From: Hypsibius dujardini
Taxonomy: Eukaryota; Tardigrada; Eutardigrada; Parachela; Hypsibiidae
Length of the DNA stretch: 40,968 nt
Assembly (NCBI GenBank): GCA_001579985.1
Contig: LRSR01007308.1
Location: 1-40,968 of the forward strand
Direction: 5' to 3'
Positions 1-11,036 of the stretch are shown piece by piece. The notes under the pieces were generated by a model. It was given only the letters and a program-made list of their open reading frames with translations. It made no database searches and had not been told where the DNA came from. The translations under genes and the position numbers were made by a program. Numbering within the stretch: the first letter of the stretch is position 1; the number at the start of each line of letters is the position of its first letter.

Positions 1-130
1 GTGCCTGTGTCTGTGTCTGTGTCTGTGTCTGTGTCTGTGTCTGTGTATGTGTCTGTGTCTGTGTCTGTGTCTGTGTATGTTTCTGTGTGTGTGTATGTGT
101 CTGTGTGTGCCTGTCTGTTTGTCTGAATGT
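1..130. repeat. (TGTGTC)n hexanucleotide microsatellite
   Basis: Repeats of TGTGTC/CTGTGT run from the window edge and decay into degenerate TGTCTG-type sequence to about 360. The Cys/Val-rich open frames across it come only from the repeat. The same hexamer recurs near 25.45 kb. Confidence 0.9.
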
Positions 131-868
131 GTCTGCGTCTGTGTCCGCGTCTGCGCTTGCGTCCGTATGTGTCTGTGTTTTTGTTCCTGTTGGTGTCTGC
201 CTGCGTCCATATCTGTCGTCTGGTATGTATTGGGTCTTTTTCTGCATACGCCTATACCTATACCTGTGCTGGCTGTATTGTCTGTGTAACTGTTTCCGTG
301 TCTGAATCGGTGTATGCGTATGTCTGCTGGTTCAGTTTTTGTATCTTTGTGTGAGTATGTGTTTGCGTTCATGTTTGTGTCTATATTTATGCTCGTGCAA
401 ACGATGCCGGAAATAAGATGTGTTTATATGCATTGGAAATTACAGGACCACTGGCTTTGTCGGTTTTCACAGCGTGAAGTTTAGAATCAAGTCATAACGC
501 TTGCAAGTCAGTCGATGGATGGGATGCATGTTTCCCGGCACTGGGAAAAAAATCGATTGTAATTGCTGATTGATTTTGGTCCTCCGAGAGGAACGTTCGA
601 CACTGTAATGAGAGTAAACGGATCGGCTTGTCAAGTGTTTGTGACTGTTTTCAAACGCCAGTAGCTGACGCTTATTTAAATTCCAAGCACTCCTCAACAC
701 TGTTTGGATTTATTTGCCGGCTAGAAACAACAGGAAAGAACCGCGCGAAAATTTGCACTTCTACGTTTGTTTATTTTCCTGAATTGCTTGTCTCCGCCCA
801 GTGGCCCGTTTTCGCCCATCATCCACATAAACCAACAGATGAAAAGGCAGGCACGCAGAAAGAGACAA

Positions 869-910
<42 letters not shown>

Positions 911-1444
911 TGACAGACTGACTGGACAGACTGACTGACAGACTGACTGACAAGCAAACAGACACACAGACACACAGACACACAGACACACACACAGACA
1001 GACATAAATGTAGCCAGATCAGTCCTAATATATTAGAATAACAGGGTCGTGGACCTAGTGAGAACATATAATGAACAACGCTTCGTGATCTATTCATAGA
1101 CTGCTTAAACCAGAGCCTGCTTTCTATGGATGCTGTAACTTTGAACTGGGCTCGCGGCGCAGTGTTTGCGTAACCGATTGTAAAAGGGGAACTAGGAGAT
1201 GCCAGTGTCAGGTCAAGTAAAATCGATAAAGTCCTCTTCCGTTTTCGGGAAGAGTTGTCAGCTACGCTGGGATCTTCTGACATCGACGACTTGTCGTCGA
1301 GGGAGACTCTTTGCGTGGCGGAAACGGCGGAAGTGATTAATTACGTCCCAAGACGGAAGATAGGGCGTTGCAGTCAACCGCAACTGTAGCATTTTACGAC
1401 CGATAGCCAGTTCCACGGCCATAGTGTCTTCTTCCTCGTTTCAG
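131..1444. other. Unassigned DNA 5' of the SLC7 exons
   Basis: I find no coding exon here apart from the repeat at 870–1002. The first SLC7 exon recognised starts at 1445 with an incomplete codon, so at least one more upstream coding exon must exist. I could not recognise TM1–TM5 sequence in this stretch, so those exons probably lie before the window. Confidence 0.5.
870..1002. repeat. (CAGA)n / (CACAGA)n microsatellite
   Basis: An ACAG tetranucleotide run (about 870–910) grades into ACTG-variant and then CACAGA-type units to about 1002. A similar ACAG tract lies at 38522–38606. Confidence 0.9.
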
Positions 1445-4340
1445 TGATCCTCACATTCGTCAATTGTTGGGACGTCAAGTGGGCAACAGCAGTGCAAAAC
1501 GTCTTTACTGGAGCCAAACTTTTGGTGAGGTTATCTCTGCATTACTCCAAGCATGTGTATCCATGCTTGTATCCGTTGCTTGTATCTGGTGCTATATACC
1601 AATACTCAGTATCTGCTAATTACTGTATTTATTTTTGTGTCGGTGTTTGTGTCTGTGTCTGCATCGTGTCTATTAATGCTTTGTTTATAATTTTATGCAC
1701 GTATATTCGTAAGTTTGCTTTCACTGTGATTTTTCTTCTTTTGGAGCCAAAAATGCATTAATTTCAGTAAGGTGATTTCGGAATTGCATTCCATTTTGGC
1801 TAGGCTCTCGCTATCATCATCATAACCGGCATTGTACAACTCGGCCGAGGTAATTTCTGTTGTACTAGCATGAGGCAAAGTCTGTATTTCGGCTCACCGT
1901 CCAGTTAGTCGATGGGTGATTCTTTGATGACATGTGCTTGATTGTTTGATTTACTGTACTATATCTCAGTATACTATAGCACTTCTAAAAAATCAAACAA
2001 TCAAGCAGCTGCCATCAATGAGAAACCCATGAGTGAGCCGATTTGTCGACCAAGTGGAGGGTGAGCCGAAATACAGACTCTGCCTCATACACGCTGAGCT
2101 CAAAAGCAACACTGCCTAGGTGTTGTTCAACGCACTATCGATCGTTATATAGGCGAAACTTCGAACTTCGAGAATGCTTTTCACGGGTCCAACCTCGATG
2201 TGGGCGACATCTCCTTGGCCTTCTACGCCGGCCTTTTCGCCTACAACGGATGGACTTACCTCAACTTCGTCATTGAGGAGCTCCACGAACCAGAAAAGTA
2301 GGTGAACCTAGGAATTCTCTGAATGAAAAACTTTTACTCACTTGGAAGTATTTTCAGAGGGAACCTAGAATGTCTCAGCTTAATATTTTTAAATAAATCT
2401 ATAAATACGATGATTTTATAAATTAATTTTATCGGTCAGGACATGAAAACTTTTCTTTGGCTGACTTTCAAAGTTAAAAAACACACAGGAAGATTCCATT
2501 TTCCCAAATTTTGACTGTAAAAAAAATTGGGAAATCGTTAAATTTAAAGAATTTTGAGTCTTCTCTTCTCAAAATGCAATTTCAAACCGCTTGACATCAG
2601 CAGAATCTTTTTTTGACATCAGGGGGTGAAGCGACAGGTCGTTGTCCAGCCCAATCGGAAACATATGAGTGATATTCCAGAAATGACGCGTAGCTCCGTT
2701 CCCTTACTTCCAACACAGATTATGCTAATGCCAAATGATTTGAAATTGATTTTTGAGAAGGATAGTAACAAAATCTGTTAAATTTAATTATTCTTCAAAA
2801 ATCAAGTTTTTACTTCTAAAATTAGGGAAAATGGGATCTTCCAGTGTTTTTCCAACTTTGAAATTCAGCCAAAGAAAAGTATTCATGTCCTGACCGATAA
2901 AATTAACTTATAAAATCATCATAATTATAGCTCTATTGAAAAAAAATGAAGCGGAGACATTTTGTGTCCCCCTCTGAAAATCGTCCCAAGTGAGAACACA
3001 GAAAAAACCTACTGTAATATTCGTCTCTGTCTTTCGATATACAGAAATCTTCCAAGAGCAATCGTCATATCCTGCATCCTCGTGACGGTCGTCTACACCC
3101 TGGCCAACGTGGCCTTCTTCACGACCATCTCACCGAGTGTGATGCTGGCCACACCGGCCGTCGCGGTACTGTTTGCCGACACACTCTACGGTCCGATGGC
3201 CTGGATTATTCCCTTTTTTGTGGCCATGTCGACGTTTGGCGCCGTCAACGGGATCCTCTTCACCTCCTCCCGACTGTTTTTGGTAGGACAATTGCATCCT
3301 TATCTAACAACACGTCGTAGAAAAAAGCCACCAAAGTCGAAAGAGATCCTTGTGTTTGAAACTTGCAGGCCGGCGCACGGGAAGGCCAAATGCCGCAAGT
3401 CCTTACGATGGTTCAGATCGGTAAGAACTTAAAAGAGAACCCGTTTTTGGATAACTTCGTTGCGTACTTTATAACTTGTTGATTGCAGAAAGAGAGACCC
3501 CGGTGCCTGCTGTGATATTTGTCAGTTTCCTCTCGCTCCTCTTCCTGGCAGCCAGCAACATCTACGCCTTGATTAATTATGTATCCATCGTTAATTGGTT
3601 AGCCATTGGCCTGGCAGTTTTCGTGCTGGTACGTGGAGGTTCTTTCCTTTCGATCTACGTAATGATAATTACAGTCCCCCTCGATAAAAGATGCAGAAAA
3701 AGCAATGCATTCTCAATAGGTGTATCTACGGTGGAAGAGGCCAGACATGCCGCGACCAATCAAAGTATGTACATTGAATATAGCAAGTCCATTTACATTT
3801 TTTTTATGTATATATTTCATATACATTGCATTATAGTATTACACTATTATATTATATTATATTATATATGACACATATTATGTTATGTTATATTATTGTG
3901 TATTCTTATGTGTTTAATTGAAGAAAACGCTCGTTTTGTTAGGTGTCACTGATATGGCCAATTGTATATCTGCTTTGTACGGTCTATATCATCATCTTAC
4001 CGCTGTACCAAAAGCCTGGAGAAACTGGTATGATTCGGCCTTTCGAATTTTACTTTTCAAGTTCACTATTGCGAGCACAGAGTTTTCAAAGATGTTGCAT
4101 GGTAGGCGTCGGCTTGCTATTGATGCTGACTGCGCTTCCGGTTTACTGGATCTTCATTTCCTGGAGAAGTAAACCCAGTTGGCTCACCCGGTTAAGTGGT
4201 ACGTTCCCTACCTTCTATTTGCTCGACATTGTACAGTATGTGTGTTTTTTTTCTCGCCTGAAACGAATGACCATGTTGTTCTTCTCTCCCACACAGCTTC
4301 ACTAACTCGGCTAACGCAAAAGACCCTGTTTGTATGCTGA
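1445..4340 (+). CDS. SLC7 (LAT / b0,+ / y+L-type) amino-acid transporter light chain, 3' part
   Basis: Ten coding exons fit in phase: 1445–1524, 1804–1849, 2153–2297, 3045–3282, 3369–3420, 3489–3628, 3720–3764, 3943–4027, 4106–4198 and 4297–4340 (stop TGA 4338–4340), giving about 322 residues. Seen: [20 protein letters not shown]; then [18 protein letters not shown] followed by PEKNLPRAI; then [19 protein letters not shown] and PVYW. These match, in order, the second half of the heteromeric amino-acid transporter light chains, APC-fold proteins of about 500 residues that exchange amino acids at the plasma membrane with an SLC3 heavy chain. TM1 to about TM5, including the loop cysteine that pairs with the heavy chain, are not in the window. 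The 45-nt exon 3720–3764 encodes the RWK-PRP segment. The intron 2298–3044 carries a large palindrome. The exact subfamily cannot be set from this part. Confidence 0.9.
2338..2993. repeat. 656-bp palindromic (foldback) element inside an SLC7 intron
   Basis: The left end (TCACTTGGAAGTATTTTCAG, 2338–2357) recurs inverted at the right end (2974–2993). Inside, the arms pair over roughly 200–250 bases each, e.g. ATCGGTCAGGACATGAAAA near 2430 against TTCATGTCCTGACCGAT near 2882. Arms are imperfect. No open frame. It fills most of the 747-bp intron 2298–3044. I read it as a non-autonomous MITE or foldback element. Confidence 0.8.
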
Positions 4341-4664
4341 CGGCTCCCCCTACAGTACTCGGGATACTATCAAGGAATCCAATGTGACTTTGTACATTTA
4401 AAGGGACGTGGTATTCGCGGCTTTAATTGTCACAGCACAGCTCTGCCGAAAAGCACTTCCAGATTTTATAACCCGGACAATTTATGTTCTATTAAAATCA
4501 ATTCAAAATGTGGACAAACGTGCCCATCAAAATGGTGAAACCATTCATCCGAAATTATCAGCTTCTCGCGTCATATTTTTTACTGTCATACTGTACACGC
4601 AGGATGTAATGTACTATGGGGCAGTAGAGCTACACAGACACAGTAGACAGCACAGTACCGACTA
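4341..4664. other. SLC7 3' flank, no gene seen
   Basis: Sequence between the transporter stop codon and the TA-flanked MITE. It probably includes the 3' UTR. No coding signal or structural RNA recognised. Confidence 0.4.
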
Positions 4665-4997
4665 TGAGGTAAGGGCACTGGAATGGGCCACTTGTTTTTC
4701 CCGTACCCTGGAATGGACCACCCTGGAATCACAACTTCCACACAAGTTTTGGCTATCACTAAGATTCTAAGCGACAGAGAATATTCGATAATTCGGTGAA
4801 AATTGTGGGAACATGTTTAAAAAAGAGAAATAAAAAGTTCCATTGGACGATTGGAGAAGTCCACTGTAGAGGTCGCTGACTACGCAGTAACTTATTTGTT
4901 TTTTTTTATTAATTTGCGACAGAGCGCCCCCTGCCGCCCGGTGGCCCATTCCAGGGTACGGGAAAGCCAAGTGGCCCATTCCAGTGCCCTTACCTCA
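4665..4997. mobile_element. 333-bp MITE with about 58-bp terminal inverted repeats and TA flanks
   Basis: The left end TGAGGTAAGGGCACTGGAAT (from 4665) is the exact reverse complement of the right end (to 4997), and pairing continues for close to 58 bases with a few mismatches. Both ends abut TA (4663–4664, 4998–4999), the target duplication used by Tc1/mariner-type transposases. No transposase frame inside, so non-autonomous. It lies just downstream of the transporter gene. Confidence 0.75.
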
Positions 4998-4999
4998 TA

Positions 5000-5569
5000 C
5001 CGTACTTCTTTTACTTCTTTTACAGAAGAATTTGTATGTTGAAAGACCGGTGGTTCCTACAATAACTAATTGCGAATCCAGCAGATTATTGAAATCGTTT
5101 CAAATCACATTCGTCAGTGTAAGACTTAGGACAAGGACATGGTCAAAAACATTTAGATCTGTTATATCGGGCGGATAATAGTATTTGACACTGCAACTGT
5201 GGCTCCTGTCATCATTTGGATGTCTTACAGTGAATCCGATCCGTCGCATCTCTCTTCAGAAACCCATTCGGTTCTCTGGGTTCGATATTCATCACATTCG
5301 CGTTTATAACACGTCATCTCGTACTCATTCAGTTTCGCTGTTACATTCAGACAATCAGACAGCGAAAGGCGCTTCTTGTACGTCGCTACGCGAACTCCTA
5401 CACATTCAAGTCAGATGTGCGCCTTAACCCTGGCCAAAAATATGACAGTAATTCGAACTTTAATTGAAATTCTTTATGGTTCCCCGAACGATCGTATCAC
5501 AGTACATCTGTACATTAACAATTTGGTGGTCTATCTTTTTCTTCATACCAAAATGAATCTGTATTGCAT
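5000..5569. other. No gene seen
   Basis: AT-moderate sequence with only short chance frames. I see no splice-consistent exon, RNA gene or clear repeat. Confidence 0.4.
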
Positions 5570-5785
5570 TCCAAAATTAGATGCAAAAACAAATACAATT
5601 ATGGACTGAGTCGCACCTGGTTGACCAATGGTCAGTCTTCCAAAATGCTCCCCCCTTGACCACAACATCATTTGGCATAACCAATCGGTCTCTACAGGGG
5701 AAAAAAGTGAAACATTTTTTGTCCGGGAATTCAACCGCCGACCTTCTCGCAAGAGGCAGAGCATAAATCGCTGAGCTAACAGAGA
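5570..5785 (-). mobile_element. tRNA-derived SINE (head near 5785)
   Basis: On the minus strand the sequence TTAGCTCAGCGATTTATGC (complement of 5761–5779) resembles a tRNA/Pol III A box. After about 25 bases follows GGTTGAATTCC (complement of 5726–5736), which resembles a B box. The spacing fits a tRNA head, but with no true tRNA 3' half, and an unrelated body continues to about 5570. That layout is typical of a tRNA-SINE. The 3' end and target duplication are not defined. Confidence 0.5.
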
Positions 5786-6029
5786 CACACAACAGAAGAA
5801 ATAATGAAATTACTAACGAGGAAGATACTTTGACTAGAAAAACGGACCAGTGTCAATTGGCACTGTACTTATCTTTTATCAACACTATAAGTAATTTTGA
5901 ACTCTGTGCTTAACAAAAATATTCAAATCTACAATTGTTTTTCCATTTCCAGCCTTTTTCAATCTTACACTGGAAGTCCCAATAAAATTAGTGTTATAAA
6001 TGGTACTCCGGTTGATTATCTTAAAATAC

Positions 6030-6430
6030 ATCACGTGACGTCATCGGGTCTCCTTGTCTCATTTGGACATTCTTTTTGAAAATTTTATTAGACGAATTTC
6101 GTCTGATTTACTAAGTTTTGGACTTTTTGGATAGATACTCAAATTTTATACACGCAAAACTCAGCGTTAGAGTTTACCTAGTGTAGCGAGATAGGCATCA
6201 TCACAAACCTTCGCAAATTTTTTATTTTGGGATGGGGTGAACTTGGGTCGCCGTGTTTTTCACTTTTGCTTTGCGACTAGATACGGTAGACAGAAACGCT
6301 GCTTTTTGCGTGTAACAAATCCGCATACCTATCGAAATCGTTCAAAAAGTAGTAAATCTGACGGAATTTGTTTAGTAACATTTTTAATAAGAATGTCCAA
6401 ATGAGAAGAGGACCTGGTGATGTCATGTAA
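6030..6430. repeat. Foldback element, about 140-bp arms
   Basis: Arm 6030–6170 pairs with 6290–6430. Shared pieces include TCATTTGGACATTCTT against AAGAATGTCCAAATGA, and ACACGCAAAA against TTTTGCGTGT. The arms are clearly diverged. The 120-bp centre has no coding content. Confidence 0.65.
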
Positions 6431-7042
6431 CTTTTCTGAAAAACAAAAAAAAGGCGAAAGTTTAAAAATTGACGATGGTTTGATAGAAAATAGTGAGCAA
6501 AGTTGTAAATCTATATTCCGTGCCAACACGTTCGGCGCCACCTGTCATGAATTTCAGTCTAAAACAAAGCGCCGGGCTCCCATTGAGATAGTAAAATTGT
6601 TAGCGATTATAACCGTATTTTGGATAGTGTTTAAATCGAAGGTACGGACATCTCGCTGGTTACTCCGATCGCAAGGTCTTACATCACAATTTTGAACACC
6701 TCTTTTGTAGTGTCGAGGGTCGGCTTGCCATTGTTAGATAAGCGCACCCTGAATTTCCATAAGCTTTGTCCGTCATCCCCAGACCCGGACTGAGAGAGAC
6801 AGCAAGGTACATACACCCTGGATAAAGTTGGTAGCGGGATGCGGCGCCCACTTATTGTTTTAAATACTATCTATTTTTCCTACAGGTCGGACATGATTTA
6901 CCATTCATTATACTCTGTCCAACGCCGCTGCGATGATTGTGACGACGACTTGCAGCAAACAGACAAAGGTCTACTTAAACAATGCCTCACGCGCGAAGTG
7001 TTCTAACAGCCAAAAATGATTACCATATTCCGGCGATAGACG
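6431..7042. other. Intergenic DNA before the secreted-protein gene
   Basis: No exon, RNA gene or clear repeat recognised; presumably upstream flank and promoter-distal sequence of the gene starting at 7256. Confidence 0.4.
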
Positions 7043-7048
7043 TATAAA
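7043..7048 (+). promoter_or_regulatory. Candidate TATA box (TATAAA)
   Basis: TATAAA lies 208 bases before the start codon at 7256. That leaves room for a 5' leader of about 180 bases. Positional inference only. Confidence 0.35.
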
Positions 7049-7255
7049 GACAAAACACGGAGGGCAAGAAAGGAAGACAGAACCTGGACCAGGCTTATCG
7101 TGTTTACCAAGCTGTCATTTAGCAGGGTATGCATAACACATTTCAAAAACTTCACATATAAACCTCACTTCCAGCCGTTTAAAGCATTACAGTTTCCTGC
7201 ATTTATTCAGCTGCTTTTATGTACAAACACTTTATTTAACTCACATCGACCTAAA

Positions 7256-9142
7256 ATGTACACCAAAATTCCGTTTGTTGTTGTCATTGCGCTGGCTGGT
7301 AAGTGGCAAAGTCGCCGGTCCTTTGTATATTCCATGAACAAAGTTTTATTTATAGATAAATCGCATGTATACAATTTATTTATTCATACATATTAAATTA
7401 TATTAGCACCGACAAAGGTTTTATCTTCTTCGTTTGATTCATATATACGTATAAAAATAATAAGTATTCATATAATTATGTATATATAATATAATAATTA
7501 TAATTATGCATATATAATTAAATTATATCAGCTTCTACCATACGTATGATTCATATTTTTTGTTTGATAATAACAAGGGTTTTCCGTGCGTGCTGACGAG
7601 TTCTACCTGGGTTCCATTGCCGGGGCCGTCAAGGATGCCGTTTCGAGCTCTTCCCTCGGTAACGTGGAGGTTCGCGTTCCCCTCTGGCCGTCCTCGCAAC
7701 AGAGTAAGTCCATTAGCGCAGCGAAGATGTTCCTCGGCGCCGGTCGGATGAAGACCCTCGATGACTGGGTCTACACCTACACCACGACGGACAACCGAGG
7801 GTCGTATTCGATTAGTATGCCGCTGACCGAGGCCAGCGCCAACTACAGCGTCGAATTCAGCGCGCCCAACTATAATCCCACGGCCATCTCCAACGTCGGA
7901 GTGCGCGCAAACGAAGAGACCATCGTGGAGGAGCTCAACTACATCGACCGGAGTGTCACCGGACCCGGGATCGTCAGCGGCGTGGTGAGGAACGCCCTGA
8001 CCGGTAATCCGGAGGGTGGAGTCTTGTGTCAGCTACGGAAGGGTTCCGGAATTCCGGTCGGGCAGGTCGTCCGGGAAGTCATCTCGGCATGGGATGGTAC
8101 GTAAACAGCTTACAGCATAGTACCGTTTCAATTTCTGGCGCCATAAATTAAATCTCATAATTTTATTTCATGTTTGCTCATTCGTTCCTTAATAAAATGA
8201 GACTTCCAAAATGAGTTTTTTTATAATTTGAGACAATTTATTTTTTTATTAAATATTTCATTTTATACGTATTATTTTATTTGGGAAAAGGAGGTGACAA
8301 AAGGGGGTGTATAGGGGAGACTATAATGTTACCCATCAATCAATGTGGTGATTTAATATATGCTTAATTTAAATGCCGAACATTAAAAATAAATCGTATG
8401 TAATTAAATTTAAATGTACAGTCTTGATTAAACAACACTATTGTAATAACTGCGAAACACTTCAAATTGACTAATTGTTTCAATACCAAACATTAGGGCG
8501 AAAGTAGAAGCCTCGACCTGTCTAAACGAAATTATAGGAATAATTTTGTATTGCTTAGGCACATGGAGCGCCTCGCTGGATACCGGTAACTACGCGGCCG
8601 AGTGCAGCAAGTTCGGTTTCGCTACCATCACCCGCAGTGGCGTCCTGGCTATCGGTCGTCAGACCACCATCAACCAACACATCCTCATCACGCCCCTCCC
8701 GAAGGTGGGTGAGACCCGCATCATCCTCCGTTGGGGCGCGAACCCACGCGATCTGGACTCGCATTTGAGCGGGCCTATCCCGGGAGCGGGACGATTTCAC
8801 GTGTTTTACAGTAACCGTGGCACTAACACATCCTCCCCTTACGCCATGCTGGATTGGGACGTGACGTCCGGCTACGGGCCGGAGACGGTGACCATTGCCA
8901 GGCAAGCTGCCGGCCGTTACCGCTACTCCGTGCAGGACTACACATATCGCGGCCAACAGCACAGCGAGTCGCTCTCCAATTCCGAAGCCACGGTCACGCT
9001 GATTCACGAGGGCATCACACGCACCTTCCAGGTGCCGCAACGGCGGGTCGCCACCTTGTGGACGGTGTTCGAGCTCAACGGTCGTGAGATCATCCCCATC
9101 AACAGCATGATCAACTACCATGACTCCTCAACCGTCCCTTAG
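7256..9142 (+). CDS. Secreted protein with carboxypeptidase-regulatory-like and YfaP/DUF2135-like domains
   Basis: Three exons in phase: 7256–7298, 7578–8096, 8559–9142 (stop TAG), 381 residues. Splicing joins MYTKIPFVVVIALA to GFSVRA, a clear signal peptide cut near residue 20 before DEFYLGS. Residues about 30–130 and 130–235 look like two beta-sandwich repeats of the carboxypeptidase regulatory type; the second has SGVVRNALTG and GTWSASLDTGNY. From about 238 to the end, WGANPRDLDSHLSGP (246–260), FHVFYSN, GPETVTI, YRYSVQDYTY and WTVFELNG follow a pattern I know from bacterial YfaP-like (DUF2135) proteins and scattered eukaryotes. No transmembrane segment or catalytic motif is seen, so a binding or structural extracellular role is inferred. 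The coding exons are much more GC-rich than the AT-rich introns. Confidence 0.75.
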
Positions 9143-9299
9143 CTGCCGTTGTCTGTCTGTCTCGGCACTCACAAATCTTCATTCATTAACCTGCGAGTGG
9201 ACATGCTAAAATATTTACCGAAGAATTTTTTTTTACATTCTGCCGGACATTTATGGTCACCTTCCAATGATTATTTTTTGAGTAACAAAATAGCTTGAG

Positions 9300-10010
9300 T
9301 TTAGTTTTCTTATCTTCTCGAGCAAGAGAGGAATCATCCGTCTCTCCATAAATCTTTCCATCTTAGGAGCTTCCTGTCCGTCTGTCCTATACCAGTTTGT
9401 GCGAACACTCCGCTTTCCCCACATACTGTACACCATATCTCCCCGTATTTCCCTCGATATTCCGTTGTCTTCTAAGCTGACAGTGTCTCTGTTAGTTCTC
9501 CGTCTCTTGCCGTTTTTCCACCTACGTGGAGCCCTTTGCCCTGTGGAGCCTTCCGCGTAGCCTTTCATCTTTAATCACATCATCCCATTTTTCTGCTAAC
9601 CCTCTCATTTACCTGCGAACCCTCCCCCTGCCACCATATACTATCCGTCTCTCTCTCTCTTTTTTCTATGTAAACCCGTCCGTTCCGCCATGCGCCCTTC
9701 CGTCTTTCCGTCATCAACCCGTCCTTCAGTTAACCATCCGTTACTCTGTGAGCCCTCGCATCTCACCATTTGTTATTCATCTTTCCGTCCTCTGTCCATC
9801 ACTGATCCTTCCGTTTCGCTACGCAAACCTTCACCTCCTTCTATTTTACCTCTCCACAATCTCCCTGTCTCTCCGTCCTCCTTCTGGCTATTTGCGAACC
9901 CATCCGTCTCGCCATCTGTCCTTCCGTTCATCAGGTTCCCTTCCGCACTGTTGAAACCCTACCTGCCCCTCTCGCTATCTGGCGAACTTCTGTCTGTCAG
10001 CTTTTTCAAA
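9300..10010. repeat. Pyrimidine-rich degenerate minisatellite
   Basis: About 700 bases are strongly biased to C and T on this strand. Words such as CCGTCT, CTGTCCTTCCGT, GCGAACCC and TCGCCATCTGTC return at irregular 40–70-base spacing. The 142- and 170-residue frames across it are Ser/Pro/Leu-rich products of this bias. Confidence 0.6.
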
Positions 10011-10313
10011 AAAGGTTGTTCGCATGATTTATTTGTCGCCGCAAGCCGGAGAACTCAGATTTGGATACAGGGAGTGTGGATCTGTGCACTTTCATTTGCA
10101 GTAAAAAAGACCAGTACAACGAAGTGTCTGGGTCGTTTAACGACAAGAGCATGCATGTCATATAGACAACTGGAGACATGTGGAGCCATTGAAATGCACT
10201 AGAAACATTGCTTTCAGTAGGTTAGCGACTTATTGCCAACAGGACTCGAATGGCCACTTGTGACTTTGGTCAATTTAGGTAGCGACAACTACACATGTAT
10301 TGCAATTGTTGAG

Positions 10314-10780
10314 CCTTGTTTTACGATAAGATGTTTCAGTTGTCCTTCCGCCGGATCCTTGAAACGCTTCGTGTGACCAACGGATTTATCAATCTCGCGC
10401 TGGCGACCTGCAACTGTTGAGCTAGATATCGGGCCACCCGTCCCTTGAGTGAATATACATGTTCATCCCCAATTCGATTTCAAGAACTGCTTTAGCATCG
10501 GAGAAGTGAAATGTAAACAAAGGATAAAATGTTTTGAAATTCAATATAGATCAACTACAGGTATCTGGCCCCATTTCTGTCCTCCCACCATTTATTTGTG
10601 TTATCAGTTTTCGAAATCGAATTGGGGATGAACATGAATATTCACTCAAGGGACGGGTGGCCCAATATCTAGCTCAACAGTTGCAGGTCGCCAGCGCGAG
10701 ACTGATAAATCCGTTGGTCACACGAAGCGTTTCAAGGATCCGGCGGAAGGACAACTGAAACATCTTATCGTAAAACAAGG
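10314..10780. mobile_element. Near-perfect palindrome: 168-bp arms, 131-bp loop
   Basis: Arm 10314–10481 is the reverse complement of 10613–10780 with about three mismatches. The outermost 67 bases are identical, beginning CCTTGTTTTACGATAAGATG and ending with its complement. Such identity implies a recent origin or ongoing gene conversion. CAATTGTTGAG just before and CAATTGTTTAG just after may be an imperfect target duplication. Each arm holds a TAGCTCAAC-type stretch faintly like a tRNA A box, so inverted SINE copies are another possible origin. Confidence 0.8.
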
Positions 10781-11036
10781 CCATCAATTGTTTAGAGACT
10801 GGCGGATTGTTACGGCCCCACTGTGCTCTTCAATGATGGAGGGTTCGGCATTCGTCGTTGTGTTTGATGAGCGTAATTATCCCGGTTGAGTGGTAGTCCC
10901 TTGTCGTGTCATTTTTCAATCGACGGGGACCCTCACAAACAAAATTCACCAACTTTTTTGTCCAGACTCGTGCTCCCGACCATTATTGATCGGACCTGAT
11001 TCGCATCCGTAACAAGCATCCGTACCTGGTGGTCAC

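Noticed and set aside
1-130. Hexamer tract as a telomere
   Set aside because: TGTGTC is not a known telomere unit and the same hexamer recurs inside an intron at 25.45 kb, so it is an ordinary microsatellite.
47-354. Overlapping Cys/Val/Leu-rich open frames
   Set aside because: They come from translating the TGTGTC hexamer; no splice or start context.
721-1283. Minus-strand Cys/Val/Ser frames up to 154 codons
   Set aside because: Most of each is the CAGA/CACAGA microsatellite read in reverse.
8555-9121. 188-codon minus-strand frame
   Set aside because: Shadow of the GC-rich third exon of the secreted YfaP-like gene.
9526-10202. 142- and 170-codon Ser/Pro-rich frames
   Set aside because: Products of the pyrimidine-rich minisatellite; they overlap in different frames with the same bias.
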